Assembly (NCBI GenBank): GCA_016872875.1
Contig: VGYW01000021.1
Span: 1 to 37,396, forward strand
Direction: 5' to 3'
Length of the DNA: 37,396 nucleotides
Source: Planctomycetota bacterium
GTDB taxonomy: Bacteria > Planctomycetota > PUPC01 > DSUN01
Shown here: in pieces, positions 1 through 7,196 of the stretch
Layout of the letters: each line of letters begins with the position of its first letter
Numbering within the stretch: the stretch's first letter is position 1
The notes under the pieces: model-generated
What the model was told of the DNA's origin: nothing
Seen by the model: only the letters and a program-made list of their open reading frames with translations
Databases searched by the model: none
Program-made: the position numbers and the translations under genes

Positions 1-213
1 GCGGCTGGTGAGAAATGCGGGAACCACCAAACCACAAGCACCAAGCGCCAAACAAGCCCCAAACTCCAATCCTCAATGGTCCAAGCGGAGACTACGTGGT
101 GTTGCCCGCGACCCTGGGAGCTTGCTTTGGTCATTGAGCATTCCGGGCTTGGAGATTGTCTGGTGCTTGGCGTTTGGCTCTTGGGATTTCCCGCATTTCG
201 TGAGAAATGCGGG
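1..213. repeat. Long imperfect inverted repeat of CAAGCRCCAA-type units
   Basis: The left arm is at about 11-85 and the right arm at about 121-199, each roughly 75 nt. The arms are imperfect reverse complements and are themselves built from short degenerate units (CCAAAC, CAAGCACC, CAAGCGCC). The word TGAGAAATGCGGG occurs at 9-21 and again at 201-213. The second copy also forms a small hairpin with CCCGCATTTC at 190-199. No plausible gene lies in 1-497. Confidence 0.75.
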
Positions 214-332
214 CTAAGAAGGGGCACCCACGACGCACAAAGGGAGCCAGCCTGCGGCCTGACGCTCTTCCGCGGGGACTCTGACGCAAGCGCTTGGAAC
301 ATATAGCCTTGCGGCGCGTGAGAGCGGTTGCT
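214..332. other. Intergenic stretch without a recognisable feature
   Basis: I see no coding sequence, promoter or repeat here. It links the first palindrome to the pair of hairpins that follows. Confidence 0.5.
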
Positions 333-461
333 CCATTGTGTATCAACCCTGGGAGAGGGGGAGTTGATACACAATGGGTGGAAGGGCCTCCGGGGGCGGT
401 TCTGGGCCTGTGCGCCATTGTGTATCAAGTCCCGGAATGAGCAGGGATTGATACACAATGG
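333..461. repeat. Two tandem hairpins sharing the arm CCATTGTGTATCAA
   Basis: Hairpin 1 pairs 333-347 with 363-377, a perfect 15-bp stem with a 15-nt loop. Hairpin 2 pairs 415-428 with 448-461, a perfect 14-bp stem with a different 19-nt inner sequence. The same 14-mer therefore occurs four times in alternating orientation while loop and spacer differ, which suggests a conserved repeat unit. It lies just beyond the stop codon of the minus-strand lipoprotein gene (498), so it could end or protect that transcript, but there is no U-tract. Confidence 0.85.
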
Positions 462-497
462 GCGCGGCTGGGCAAGGCGTGCTGTGGGGGACGAGGG

Positions 498-3400
498 CTA
501 CTCTTTCTCCTTCTCGGCCGGGGCCTTTTCGGCGGGAAGGGTGGCTGGCGGCTTGTCTTCCTTGGGGGGCGGGGCGGCCTCCTTCTCTTTCTCCTTTTCG
601 GGGGGCTTGGCGGGGGGCGGGGCGGGGGCGACGATGCGGCCCTGGAGGCGGTCAACGAGGCCGGCGATGTCGTCGGTCGCGCCGCCCTTGAGTCCGAAGC
701 CGAGGGCTGCGGCGCGGCGGAAGTCGGGGTCGGGGTCGCTGGCGGCAAGGGTGAGGGTCGCTGCGACGCTGGGCGGCACCGGGGCGGGGCCGCCGGCGCA
801 GGCGCCGAGTGCGCGGAGGATGGCGAGGCGGAGGTGCTTGGATGCCCTGGGGTCGGCGTAGGTCTGCGTGAGGAATGGAATGGCCTTGGGGTTGGCGGCT
901 CGGCGGACGGCTTCGCAGCAGGGGATGCGGACGCCGTCGGGGTGAGCGGTGGTGGAGAGTGCGACGAGGAGGGCGTCGAGGGCGTCGTCGAGCCTGAAGA
1001 TGGAGGTGCCGGGGTTGATGGAGGCGAGGGTGCGCGCGGCGGAGGCGGCGCAGCGGACCGAGGCCTCCTTGTTCCTGGGGTCGGGTGCGCCCTTGAGGAC
1101 CTGCTCGATTGCGGCGCGGACGGAGCCCGCGGTGAGGGGGCGGGAGAGGAAGAGGGCGTTCTCCTTGGCGAGGCGGTCGCGGAGCTTGCCGTCGTCGGCC
1201 TTGGGCATGATGACGATGAGCGGGGCGGCGGCGACGGTGTAGACCTTTCGGAGGCTTGCGACGGCCTCGGCGGGGTCCACGAGCTTGAGCTCGCCGCTGA
1301 TGATCAGGACGTCCTTGGGGGGCAGCTCGCGTGCGGCGGCGAGGGCGTCGGTCTGGGCGCGGACGAGGACTGGCTGGACGCCGGCCTCGTTGAGGAGTGG
1401 CCTGATTTCCTCGGCGCGGGCCGGGTCCTCCTCGAAGAGGAGCGCGACGTGGCTGGCGGTCTCGGAGAGTGCCTGGGCGAGGTTGGCCATGACCAGGGGC
1501 GCGTCGCGGATGACGTGGGTGGGTGCGATGGCCACGATGGCCTCGGCGGCGGCGTAGCGCACGCGGCGGTCGCGGTAGCTCAGCGCGGTGGTCAGCGGCG
1601 TACCGTCGAGCGCGATGGCGTTGGGCTTGACGACGGCCGGCGGGGGAGGCGGCTCCTCCTTCTCCTCGGGGCCGTACCAGACCATGACGCGGCGGCGCTT
1701 GGTGGCCTCGCGCTTCTTCTTCTCGGCGGCCTTGAGGATTTCCTCGGGGGAGGGCGGGGGCGCGGGGAGCGAGTCGGCGGTGGCCACGTCGCGGAGGGCC
1801 TGGATGCAGGAGAGGGCGACGTCGGGCCTGGCGTCGCGCAGGGCGAGCTGGAGGGCGGCGTAGATGAACTTCTGGCCCGCGGCGTGGGCGATGGCGGGCG
1901 CCATCTGGGCGCGCTCGCGCAGCGGCTTGGCAAGGTCGGCCTCCGCCTGCTCATCCTTCGAGAGTTCCGCCTTGCCGGCGATTGCGCCGTAGAAGGTCTC
2001 GATGATGTTCTGCTGGGCGAAGCAGGCGCAGATGAGGAGAGGCACGGCCGGCTCGTAGCCCGGGTCGGCCAGGAGGGCGTTGCGGCACGTCTCCTCGGCC
2101 ATGCGGGGCGGGTAGAGCTGCTGGGGGACGGTCTCGGAGACGAGGGCCTTCTTGTCGGGCTCGTAGCGCCAGACGAGGTGCTCGTAGACGTGTGGGGTGA
2201 GGATTTTGCGGTTGGCGTCGTAGTAGTCCTTGGCGAGGCCGAGGAAGGCTGCGGGGGCGGGGGTTTGGGCGAAGGCCGGGTCGTCGGAGAGCTTGGCGAG
2301 CGCGCGCTTGGCGGCGGCCACGACGAGGGGGTGCCCGTTGGGCTCCTGGGCAAGCCCGAGGAGCGCCGGGGCCGAGCGCGGGTCGGCGATGACCTCGAGG
2401 GCCAGGATGAGTATCTGGCGGATCATCGGGTCGTTGTGCTTCGTGGCCTCGCAGATGGCGGGGATGGCGACGCCGCGCATGCGGGAGAGGATGTGGCCCG
2501 CGTAGGCCCGGAGCTCGGCGTCGGGGGTGTCAATCATCAGCTTCAGGAGGTGCGGCACGGCGTAGTCGCCGGCCAGGGTGAGCTCCTCGATGGCGAAGGT
2601 GCGTGGGAGGAACTGCTTGCTGCGGAGGGCGTCAATGAGCTCCTTGATGCGGTTGGGGTCGCGTAGCTGGCGGATGCGGCCTTTGAGGGCGAGCTGCTGG
2701 AGGGCCTCGGCCTGGGCCTTCAGGGCCTTCAGCTCCGGGTTGGTGCTCCCGGCCACGGTGTCAATGACGATGGCGACCACCTTCTCGTAGAGGTTGGAGA
2801 TGAGGATGGAGTCGGGCTTGAGGGCGAGGGCCTTCTGGAGGGCCTCGGCGGCCTGGTCGTAGCGGCGGAAGTCGATGTGGACCAGTGCGTCGCGGAAGAG
2901 CTTCTTGACCTCGGCGGTCGTCGGGTCGTCCCCTGGGGCCTCCGCGAGGTCCGTGGGCGGCTTCTTGGGGAGCGGGACGGGGACCGGTTCCTCGACGGGC
3001 TTGCCCTTCGGCGGGATGATCTTCCCTGTGCCCGTCTTGGGGGGCGTGGGCTTGGGCTGAGACTCCTCCTTAGTGGTCTCTTCGGGCGGTTCCTTCTTGG
3101 GCGCAACCTTGGGGGCGGGGGCCTCCTTCTCCTTGGGCTCGTCGGCCTGGGCGAGGAGGATGTCTTCGAGGCGCGAGCTGGGCCGTGTGACGGGCGCCTC
3201 GGTGGGCTTCGGCGCAGGGGCGGCGACCGGCGGGGCCGGCCTCGGCGGGGCCGGCGCCTCGGGCGGCTTGGGGGCCGGCTCGGGTGGCTTGGCGGGCGCC
3301 GGGGCCGCCACGGGCACGGTGCCCGCCGGCGGCACGGCGGCCGCGAGCGCTGGGGCAGGGCCCGTGCGGTACTCGGCGGTGAGCTCGGCGGCGCGAGCCG

Positions 3401-3959
3401 CGAAGAGCTTGTCGGGCGTGAGCACCCAGGTGGCCTCGGAGCCGCTCACGCGGTCGGCGTTCGACCTGGCGACCGGCCCTGGGAACTGGATGGTGTAGGT
3501 GAGGCGGGCGCCGGCGAGGCTCTTCTTCGCCTCTTCCATGGCGGCGGTGAGGGACTTGCGGGCCTCGTCCGAGGGCGCGCGCCCGAGGCTCTTGATGTAG
3601 CTGTTCGTGAGCGTCTCGCGGTAGGCCACGGAGCCGTCGGGGTTGGCCTCGATGGCCGCAGCCGAGGCGAGGAACTCGGCCTGGTGGCGGAAGCGCGCGA
3701 CGTCGGGGAACGTGGCCTCGGCGGCGAGGACCACGGAGTCGCCCTCGACGCGGGGCAGAGACGCCCCGCCCACAGCGGTCCCACCGCTGAAGAGGCCGGG
3801 GAACGCTTCGGTGCGCGCGGACTTCGGCGCGCGGAGCGAGATGGTTTCCCGGCCCGAGAGGTCGCCCTTGAGGGTGCGACGCACCTCGACCTCCACGCAA
3901 CCCGCCGCGGCCAGGGCGGCGACGAAGCCAAACGCGGCGCGGGCTCGAAGGCTAGGCAT
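498..3959 (-). CDS. Large lipoprotein with TPR, HEAT-repeat and receiver-like regions
   Basis: The product is 1153 residues. I chose the ATG at 3959 because AAGGAGGA sits 7 nt upstream (3967-3974) and it opens a lipoprotein signal peptide ending in AAGC (Cys21). The longer in-frame opening to 4082 would run into lysA and lacks this. Residues about 22-225 form a beta-rich region with a PG...V...W pattern that recalls LppM/DUF3153-like domains (weak). A Pro/Ala-rich linker follows, then a TPR at about 345-380, HEAT repeats at about 440-560, a receiver-like alpha/beta segment at about 855-950 without an obvious phospho-acceptor pocket, more HEAT repeats, and a charged Pro/Lys/Glu tail. It is probably an envelope scaffold. 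It is the last gene of the minus-strand run behind lysA (52-nt gap). Residues 63-71 are encoded by a copy of a GC-rich hairpin repeat found elsewhere between genes. Specific function is unknown. Confidence 0.85.
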   Translation of the reverse strand: MPSLRARAAFGFVAALAAAGCVEVEVRRTLKGDLSGRETISLRAPKSARTEAFPGLFSGGTAVGGASLPRVEGDSVVLAAEATFPDVARFRHQAEFLASAAAIEANPDGSVAYRETLTNSYIKSLGRAPSDEARKSLTAAMEEAKKSLAGARLTYTIQFPGPVARSNADRVSGSEATWVLTPDKLFAARAAELTAEYRTGPAPALAAAVPPAGTVPVAAPAPAKPPEPAPKPPEAPAPPRPAPPVAAPAPKPTEAPVTRPSSRLEDILLAQADEPKEKEAPAPKVAPKKEPPEETTKEESQPKPTPPKTGTGKIIPPKGKPVEEPVPVPLPKKPPTDLAEAPGDDPTTAEVKKLFRDALVHIDFRRYDQAAEALQKALALKPDSILISNLYEKVVAIVIDTVAGSTNPELKALKAQAEALQQLALKGRIRQLRDPNRIKELIDALRSKQFLPRTFAIEELTLAGDYAVPHLLKLMIDTPDAELRAYAGHILSRMRGVAIPAICEATKHNDPMIRQILILALEVIADPRSAPALLGLAQEPNGHPLVVAAAKRALAKLSDDPAFAQTPAPAAFLGLAKDYYDANRKILTPHVYEHLVWRYEPDKKALVSETVPQQLYPPRMAEETCRNALLADPGYEPAVPLLICACFAQQNIIETFYGAIAGKAELSKDEQAEADLAKPLRERAQMAPAIAHAAGQKFIYAALQLALRDARPDVALSCIQALRDVATADSLPAPPPSPEEILKAAEKKKREATKRRRVMVWYGPEEKEEPPPPPAVVKPNAIALDGTPLTTALSYRDRRVRYAAAEAIVAIAPTHVIRDAPLVMANLAQALSETASHVALLFEEDPARAEEIRPLLNEAGVQPVLVRAQTDALAAARELPPKDVLIISGELKLVDPAEAVASLRKVYTVAAAPLIVIMPKADDGKLRDRLAKENALFLSRPLTAGSVRAAIEQVLKGAPDPRNKEASVRCAASAARTLASINPGTSIFRLDDALDALLVALSTTAHPDGVRIPCCEAVRRAANPKAIPFLTQTYADPRASKHLRLAILRALGACAGGPAPVPPSVAATLTLAASDPDPDFRRAAALGFGLKGGATDDIAGLVDRLQGRIVAPAPPPAKPPEKEKEKEAAPPPKEDKPPATLPAEKAPAEKEKE
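3749..3773 (-). repeat. In-frame copy of the GGGCGGGGC/GCCCCGC hairpin repeat
   Basis: Read on the minus strand, this is the same 25-nt hairpin word found at 3979-4004 and 13458-13483, with a few substitutions. It encodes VGGASLPRV inside the lipoprotein without breaking the frame. Confidence 0.7.
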
Positions 3960-3978
3960 CCCGGAATCCTCCTTCGTT

Positions 3979-4004
3979 GTGGGCGGGGCCTCTGTGCCCC
4001 GCGT
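3979..4004 (+). repeat. GC-rich hairpin repeat, lysA/lipoprotein gap
   Basis: GCGGGGC and GCCCCGC pair across a 5-6 nt loop. The element fills most of the 52-nt gap between the lysA stop codon (4012) and the lipoprotein ribosome binding site (3967-3974). It matches the copy at 13458-13483 almost base for base. Confidence 0.75.
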
Positions 4005-4011
4005 GCTTGCG

Positions 4012-5277
4012 TCAAGCGATCTCCTGACGCACCATGTCCTCATAGGTTTCGCGTCGGCGCACGACGCGGTACCCGCCTCCATTGACCAGAATCTCGCAGG
4101 CGCGGGGCCTGGCGTTGTAGTTGGAGCTCATCGAGAAGCCGTAGGCGCCGGCCCCGAAGACGGCGAGGAGGTCCCCCTCGGCCACCTCCGGCAGCGGGCG
4201 GTCCTTTGCGAAGAAGTCGCCGCTCTCACACACAGGGCCAACCACGTCGGCCGGGCTCAGGCCATCGTGCTCGAAGGGCGTCTGGCTGGCGGCGGGCCAG
4301 ACCCTGTGGTGGGCGTCGTAGAGCGCCGGGCGGATGAGGTCGTTCATCGCGGCGTCGCAGATGACGAAGCGGCGCCCCAGGCTGTTGCGCTTGACGTAGA
4401 GCACGCGCGTCAGCAGCACCCCCGCGTTGCCCACGATGAAGCGCCCCGGCTCCATGATCAGCTTCAGGGGCCTTGCTGCCTGCGCCAGCCAAGGCAATAG
4501 CAGCGCCGCGAAGGCCGAAGGGGGCGGGGCCTGGCCGGGAACGTAGTCAATCCCGAACCCGCCGCCGATGTTCACCCACTCGATTGCGCCGCCGGCCGGC
4601 TGGCAGGCGCCCGCGAACTCGATGAGCTTGGCGAGCGAGGCCGCGTGCGGGGCGGGGTCCGTGACCTGCGAGCCGATGTGCGCGTGGTAGCCGACGAGCC
4701 GCACGTTCGGCCACTCCCCCATCCTGGCCACGATGCCGCGCGCGGTCTCGAAGTCTATGCCGAACTTCGTCTCCTTCTTCCCCGTCGTGATGTAGCGGTG
4801 GGTCTTGGGGTCAACGTCGGGGTTCAGCCTCAGGGCCACTTGCGCTTGCCTGCCCACGGTGGCCGCCACGGCGTTGATGGCGGCGAGCTCGGGCTCGGAC
4901 TCCACGTTGAACATCAGGATGCCGGCCTCGATGGCGCGGGCGACCTCGCCGCGGGTCTTGCCGACGCCCGCGAAGACGATGCGGGCCGGGTCCGCGCCCA
5001 CGCGGAGCGCGCGGTCCAGCTCGCCGCCGGAGACGATGTCGAAGCCCGCCCCCAAGTCCTTCAGGAGCTTGAGGATGGCGAGATTGGCGTTGGCCTTGAC
5101 GGAGTAGCAGATGAGGGGGCTTGCCGGGGCGAACGCCTCGGCCAGGGCGCGGTAGTTCGCCTCGATGGCGCCCCTGCTATAGACGTAGCAGGGCGTCCCC
5201 GCCGCGCGCGCTATCTCCGCCGCGCTAAGGCCCTCGCAGGCCAACTGCCCGTCTCGATAAGCGAAAGCGTCCGTCAT
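4012..5277 (-). CDS. lysA: Diaminopimelate decarboxylase
   Basis: The product (421 residues) converts meso-diaminopimelate to L-lysine with PLP, the last step of lysine synthesis, in the cytoplasm. The PLP lysine is Lys61 in YSVKAN. A GGGFGIDY phosphate-binding loop, EPGRFIVG, and the second-subunit CESGD motif (Cys350) with GAYGFSMSSNYN are all present, so the enzyme looks complete and of usual length. The start at 5277 opens directly into a normal LysA N-terminus. The longer in-frame opening to 5376 only translates the GTC-repeat palindrome into Ser and Arg runs. The upstream AGAAG is a weak ribosome site. It lies between the FHA gene and the lipoprotein on the same strand and is probably cotranscribed with them. 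Confidence 0.95.
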   Translation of the reverse strand: MTDAFAYRDGQLACEGLSAAEIARAAGTPCYVYSRGAIEANYRALAEAFAPASPLICYSVKANANLAILKLLKDLGAGFDIVSGGELDRALRVGADPARIVFAGVGKTRGEVARAIEAGILMFNVESEPELAAINAVAATVGRQAQVALRLNPDVDPKTHRYITTGKKETKFGIDFETARGIVARMGEWPNVRLVGYHAHIGSQVTDPAPHAASLAKLIEFAGACQPAGGAIEWVNIGGGFGIDYVPGQAPPPSAFAALLLPWLAQAARPLKLIMEPGRFIVGNAGVLLTRVLYVKRNSLGRRFVICDAAMNDLIRPALYDAHHRVWPAASQTPFEHDGLSPADVVGPVCESGDFFAKDRPLPEVAEGDLLAVFGAGAYGFSMSSNYNARPRACEILVNGGGYRVVRRRETYEDMVRQEIA

Positions 5278-5279
5278 GT

Positions 5280-5380
5280 CTTCTCGTGCTCGTCGTCGTC
5301 CTCGTCGTCGTCGTCGCTTCTGCCGCCTCGTCCAGCCTTGAAGGTCCGACGACGACAACGACGACGAGGACGACAACGAT
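5280..5380. repeat. GTC/GAC triplet palindrome
   Basis: GTCGTC-type runs at about 5288-5316 face GACGAC-type runs at about 5347-5378 across a 30-nt spacer, giving a long imperfect hairpin. It fills the whole gap between the FHA stop codon (5380) and the lysA start (5277). A second element of the same kind follows leuS at 9909-10008. Confidence 0.85.
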
Positions 5381-5757
5381 CAGCCTTGCGGCCTCCACTC
5401 GAGTCGCAGCTTCTCGCGGGTGCCCAGGCGGAGCTCGTAGCTCCGCTCGCGCAGGTTGTGGACCACCACCCGCGTCACTTTCAGCCCGTCCAGAAAGGTC
5501 CCGTTCGAGCTGAGGTCCTCGATCTCGATGTTGTCGTCGTCGCTGTAGTTGATGCGGACGTGTCTCCGCGAGACCATGCGGAAGTCGGCCTGCTCGCTGC
5601 GTTTGTCGGCGGGGAGCGCCAGCCAGGCCTTGCAGCGGCGCAGCGAGATGTCGCACCCGCGGCTCCGCCCGATCACCACGGTGGCGCCGCGCCAGAGCGG
5701 GTACTCCTCGCCCTGCACAAAGCCGTCAATGCCGACCAGGACCGGTCCCTCAGGCAC
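5380..5757 (-). CDS. FHA-domain protein
   Basis: This is a forkhead-associated domain, a phosphothreonine-peptide binding module, with nothing else attached. With the GTG at 5757 the product is 125 residues. The FHA signature is complete: IGRS at about 29-32, SRRH at about 63-66 and SSNGTF at about 83-88. A loop of about 20 residues is inserted before SRRH. I prefer the GTG at 5757 because GGAG lies 7 nt upstream and the domain starts at once. A TTG at 5826 is open (148 residues) but overlaps the upstream gene and lacks a ribosome site. Its partner is probably a Ser/Thr kinase substrate encoded elsewhere. It follows the zinc-ribbon membrane gene and precedes lysA. Confidence 0.82.
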   Translation of the reverse strand: MPEGPVLVGIDGFVQGEEYPLWRGATVVIGRSRGCDISLRRCKAWLALPADKRSEQADFRMVSRRHVRINYSDDDNIEIEDLSSNGTFLDGLKVTRVVVHNLRERSYELRLGTREKLRLEWRPQG

Positions 5758-5791
5758 GGCCACACTCCGTGAGGCGCTCGCTCCGCCGCCC

Positions 5792-7003
5792 TCAAGCCCC
5801 CGAAAAGGTATCAGATTGCCCCTCAAATTTCAAGAGCAAATCGGCCCAACGCTTAACCTCCCGCAGGTTCAGAACCTGCGGGAGGCTGCTCGATCGCTGC
5901 TCCTGCCCCGCGGCCACGGGCTCGCACGGCCCAACCTTCCACCCTGGGTCCCAGGCCGGGCTTTCGGCCTTGAGCATCAGGAACCGATGCCGCCCCTGGC
6001 GATACATCCCCATGCCACGGTGGCAGAAGTCCATGTCGACTGTCGCCGGCTGCTCAATGACCCGCAGCCAGCCGATGTTGCGGGGCGTCAGCTCCTCGGG
6101 CAGCGCGTTCGGAGGCGAGGCGTTCAGCAGGAGGCACAGGACGTTGTACTTCTCGTCCGACATGTCCACCTGCTCGATGAAGTCCATCCAGTCGTCGCCC
6201 TTCTTCTGTGCGAACGCCTCGAGCTCCTCCGCGAAGTCGTAGTGCGTCGGGGGCAGCAGGGCCACGTTGCCGAACTCGCGGATGGCGAGGCCGTGGTCGC
6301 AGAGGACCTGGGTGAGGTCGGGGCCTGGGAGCTTGTCGTCGCAGCTCGCCAGGTAGGCCACCAGGGTCCGCTTGGCCGCGGGGTCGGGCCACGCGAGCCA
6401 GGCGATGATGCCTGCGGCCAGGATGGCCGATGCGGCGGTGACGTGCCAGCGCCGCACCCGCGCCAGGAGGCCGGGGTGCGCCTCGACCTCTGCGGCTGCC
6501 GCCTCGCGCTCGGCCTGCTGCTGGGCGGCGGCGGCCATCGAGCGGCGCACCGCCTCGCGCTGCTCCTCCGTGACCCCGGCGCCCTTCGCCGGGCGCGCCG
6601 TCAGGTCTATCGCCGCGGCCGCGGCGGCCACGCGGCCCCCGCCTTGCTCCCTGAGGAGGCCGTCGAGCTGCGCCTGCGTCAGCAGCCGCTTGCTCACTAG
6701 CACGGCGCCCAGGCGCAGGTCCTCCTGCCCCGGCAGGCCGCGGACCGCATCCATGAAGCGCAGGGTCGCGTTGAGCGCCTCGCGCGTGAGCAGCCCGCGC
6801 GCCACGGCCAGCTCCCCGAGCCGCAGCTTGCCCGCTGCCGGGCCGGGCCTGGACGGCTTCGGAGCCGGCGCCCTCTCCGCCGCCGGCGCCTCCAGCGCCA
6901 CCGCCACGAACACCCGCTTGCACGTCGCGCACTGCACCCGCTGGCCCAGGCGGTTGTCTGGCAGGGTGTAATTGCGCCCACAGCTACAGCGGACGTTCGC
7001 CAT
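5792..7003 (-). CDS. Zinc-ribbon, GspE-N-like, single-pass membrane protein
   Basis: The product is 403 residues from the ATG at 7003. Residues 6-28 form a small zinc ribbon (Cys6, Cys8, Cys25, Cys28) of the type common in planctomycetes. Residues 59-120 contain two repeats of the LGELAVARGLLT / LGAVLVSKRLLT type, resembling the N-terminal domain of type II secretion ATPases (GspE-N/MshEN), a cyclic-di-GMP or protein-docking fold. An Ala/Glu/Gln-rich helix leads to one membrane segment at about 183-203. The roughly 200-residue C-terminal part is unrecognised and would lie outside the cytoplasm. There is no ATPase domain, so this is not GspE. The coding sequence contains a perfect 14-bp inverted repeat at 5857-5885 close to its end. 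It is first in the minus-strand operon, with its own promoter. Role unknown; signalling or envelope assembly is a guess. Confidence 0.82.
   Translation of the reverse strand: MANVRCSCGRNYTLPDNRLGQRVQCATCKRVFVAVALEAPAAERAPAPKPSRPGPAAGKLRLGELAVARGLLTREALNATLRFMDAVRGLPGQEDLRLGAVLVSKRLLTQAQLDGLLREQGGGRVAAAAAAIDLTARPAKGAGVTEEQREAVRRSMAAAAQQQAEREAAAAEVEAHPGLLARVRRWHVTAASAILAAGIIAWLAWPDPAAKRTLVAYLASCDDKLPGPDLTQVLCDHGLAIREFGNVALLPPTHYDFAEELEAFAQKKGDDWMDFIEQVDMSDEKYNVLCLLLNASPPNALPEELTPRNIGWLRVIEQPATVDMDFCHRGMGMYRQGRHRFLMLKAESPAWDPGWKVGPCEPVAAGQEQRSSSLPQVLNLREVKRWADLLLKFEGQSDTFSGA
5857..5885. repeat. Perfect 14-bp inverted repeat inside a coding region
   Basis: CCTCCCGCAGGTTC at 5857-5870 is followed by one base and its exact reverse complement at 5872-5885. 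It lies inside the last 35 codons of the zinc-ribbon gene and encodes about residues 373-383 (SLPQVLNLREV). Confidence 0.9.
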
Positions 7004-7042
7004 CGCTCGAAGGCCCCGGGCCCCTCGCCGTTCGCAGGCCAC

Positions 7043-7073
7043 ATTATAGACCATTCCCCCCACCCGAAGTCAA
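7043..7073 (-). promoter_or_regulatory. Sigma-70 type promoter for the zinc-ribbon/FHA/lysA operon
   Basis: On the minus strand, TTGACT (7073-7068) and a perfect TATAAT (7048-7043) are 19 nt apart, a slightly long spacing. Transcription would begin about 30 nt before the ATG at 7003. Confidence 0.6.
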
Positions 7074-7082
7074 GCCCATCAT

Positions 7083-7093
7083 CCCCTTAGGGG
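7083..7093. promoter_or_regulatory. Palindrome between divergent promoters
   Basis: CCCCTTAGGGG is a perfect 5-bp inverted repeat centred between the minus-strand -35 box (7068-7073) and the plus-strand -35 box (7097-7102). A shared operator is possible. Confidence 0.3.
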
Positions 7094-7096
7094 GTT

Positions 7097-7125
7097 TTGC
7101 GGGACGGGGAGACCGGCGCTATAAT
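7097..7125 (+). promoter_or_regulatory. Sigma-70 type promoter of leuS
   Basis: TTGCGG (7097-7102), a 17-nt spacer and a perfect TATAAT (7120-7125). The leader of about 65 nt contains three GTTCAA words (7133, 7143, 7160) around a CAACGTTG palindrome. Confidence 0.7.
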
Positions 7126-7132
7126 CTGCAAC

Positions 7133-7165
7133 GTTCAAGACCGTTCAACGTTGAGAACCGTTCAA
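7133..7165 (+). repeat. GTTCAA direct repeats in the leuS leader
   Basis: Three copies of GTTCAA within 33 nt, with CAACGTTGAGAA between them. This is another short-period element of the style found elsewhere in the window, here in a 5' leader. Confidence 0.55.
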
Positions 7166-7196
7166 AGTGCAGAGCGGCGTTGGCTTGGAGGCGAAG

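Noticed and set aside
834..2666. A 610-codon open frame on the plus strand opposite the lipoprotein gene
   Set aside because: Its Gly/Val/Asp/Glu composition is the mirror of the GC-rich coding strand. It lacks a ribosome site and the minus-strand gene has a signal peptide, domains and a strong ribosome site.
4012..5376. LysA with a Ser/Arg-rich N-terminal extension
   Set aside because: The extension is only the translated GTC/GAC palindrome. The normal LysA N-terminus starts at 5277.
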